DNA of 64,000 nucleotides from Hetaerina americana (Eukaryota > Arthropoda > Insecta > Odonata > Calopterygidae): NCBI GenBank assembly GCA_022747635.1, contig JAKTNV010000005.1:82810809-82874808 (forward strand), in the 5' to 3' direction. Below are positions 62,611 to 64,000 of this stretch, in pieces. Each line of letters begins with the position of its first letter. Positions within the stretch are counted from its first letter, which is position 1. Both the position numbers and the translations under genes were made by a program. A model generated the notes under the pieces. It worked only from the letters and a program-made list of their open reading frames with translations, ran no database searches and was not told the DNA's origin.

Positions 62611-62830
62611 CTTTTATTTATTTATTTTTATTTATTCAGTATTAGTCCGAAAACAGCACATTTTGGCCTTTACATCGATCTATTAACAATGATAACAATG
62701 GTCACATTTACAAACACTCAAGCCTTAGATGGAGGGAAAATCACCCAGGCGGGAATCGAACTCGCGACCCCGCCGCCACCGGGGTCTTCGACCTCGACAC
62801 AATTCGCGACCACTGCACAAACCAGGAGAG
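62611..62830 (-). repeat. Second tRNA-derived SINE family, minus orientation
   Basis: On the minus strand from about 62830 the sequence reads ggtttgtgcagtggtcgcg (A-box-like), then a GC-rich spacer and gcgagttcgattcccgcctg (B box GAGTTCGATTCCC), followed by an AT-richer body and an aataaataaaaataaataaa tail ending at 62611. The promoter boxes, size of about 220 bases and A-rich tail fit a SINE. The body differs from the family at 32.2 kb. No clear target duplication was found. Confidence 0.6.
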
Positions 62831-64000
62831 AACATTATCATATTGAAATACAAGTGTTTTTATATCTCGCCTTTACAGCTTTCTTGCCTACTATTTAAAA
62901 GGAAAGTGCTCTAACTTCCTCAGCCACGATACTTTGAGGTGGTCTTCGGGGTGCTGTGCACATGCACAGGTAATTTATAGTGGTTTTTACGAGTAGAAAG
63001 AGCCGAAGACTAATCCATGGCCTAAAAGATTTCAAACTTTTCTCTTCTAATGCACGGTTCAATCTGAGGCTGGAGATCTGGTCCCTCCTCATTCGCTTTG
63101 CCAACCCGCGTCCTATATTTCTCTTGAGCGCAAAGCTCCACCAAAACCAGAAAATTCAGGGAGGGCACCGTTGGAAATTTTCAATTTCAATCGTTAAACA
63201 GTTTCCATTTAGTTCTAGTCCAAATCTCTGGCTCTTCCATTTGGCAGTATTGAGAAAAAAATTAAAATATTAGGCCTAAATACTTGACATCGTAGAAATC
63301 AAGTATTCCTGGAATTTTGAATAACTCGAGATCTAAGTATTTCGTATTTTTATGATGATCCCGTTAGACTATTAAATATTGGTTTTGAATGCCCATAAGT
63401 GAGCATTTTTAATGCCAAGAGCCGAAAAATGTAATATACAATTATGCTGGTACTTCAGCTTCAGTAGATAAGTTGGATTTTGATAAGATTCGATAAACAA
63501 ATTGACCTTTATTTACCGTCCATCGTTGAGGTTTATTCTTCGCATTGACTGTTCATACGGAGTGTGTTGTTTAAACTCTTGTTTCCGAATACAGGTGCCA
63601 AAATATTTTAAGGCGGTTAACTTTATTTACTTTTTTGTGAACGTTAATTCAACATTTTAAGCAGAAGAACATCAAGGATGTTATTCGCCAACGCTTGAGA
63701 AAAGCGCAAATTATACATTATTCTGTTCATTATTGGCTCTTTTAGAAAATTTGAATTTGAAATTGCAACTTCAAATCAATTTCATTATTTTTTTAGTCTC
63801 ACATAGGAGAAAGTAATGGGAGAATCCTATATTTCTTGACCGTGTCTGGTTGCTTGAATTATAAAATAATTGGAAAGGAAAATCTCAGCCAAAAATTTTG
63901 AATTTATACGAGAAATATGAATGTCCAACCAGGTGTTCAAATTTTAAGTATTTCGCAGATAAATCATTCGGTCATTATTTAAAGATCAAGTTGAATATAC
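62831..64000. other. No recognised gene
   Basis: AT-rich; only short frames without motifs up to the window end. Confidence 0.5.

Noticed and set aside
62740..62830. tRNA gene on the minus strand
   Set aside because: The promoter boxes are followed by a SINE-like body and A-rich tail, and the cloverleaf pairing is poor.

Overview
The window looks like non-coding nuclear DNA from an arthropod, most likely an insect with a large, repeat-rich genome. It is AT-rich on average. Long (TA)n microsatellites, short visibly GC-rich islands, tRNA-derived SINEs, mariner transposons and non-LTR retrotransposon debris are scattered through sequence with no long open reading frames. I could not identify the species, and I found no intact host protein-coding gene, rRNA or functional tRNA gene. 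Most open frames of 60-130 codons here are chance openings on T-rich or C-rich strands.

Layout: 1.3-2.6 kb holds a full-length but decayed mariner. 5.8-6.1 kb holds a 5'-truncated SINE with a target-site duplication. 7.9-8.9 kb is a GC-rich island. 12.3-12.9 kb is the 3' part of a non-LTR reverse transcriptase, and a second small copy of the same end lies at 37.2 kb. 15.1-15.6 and 17.5-18.8 kb are GC- or pyrimidine-rich islands, with a TA-flanked MITE-like element at 16.5 kb between them. 23.2-23.9, 29.2-29.95, 33.2-33.6, 44.5-44.8 and 53.3-53.8 kb are further islands. SINE copies of the same family lie at 25.7, 32.2 (complete, with 13-bp target duplications) and 47.3 kb. Reverse transcriptase relics lie at 27.2-27.45, 35.5-35.95 and 54.65-55.25 kb. 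Two internally deleted mariners with near-perfect terminal inverted repeats lie at 47.67-48.60 and 59.73-60.67 kb, and a decayed 3' mariner end at 56.5-56.9 kb. 61.8-62.6 kb holds an unrecognised, mostly open frame with one stop and one shift, followed by a second SINE family.

The least ordinary signals are structural. There is a 97-nt almost perfect hairpin at 46.3 kb, a head-to-head pair of repeat ends at 30.8 kb, and three places (20.5, 30.8 and 47.5 kb) with a CTGATGA-like box, a short hairpin and GAAA-like bases in the order of a hammerhead ribozyme core. None is a perfect hammerhead, so these are candidates only. No genes in the window form an operon or pathway. What is seen is successive waves of mobile elements, some nested or adjacent, in what is probably intergenic or intronic DNA. 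All family assignments come from motif recognition by eye, without database searches.
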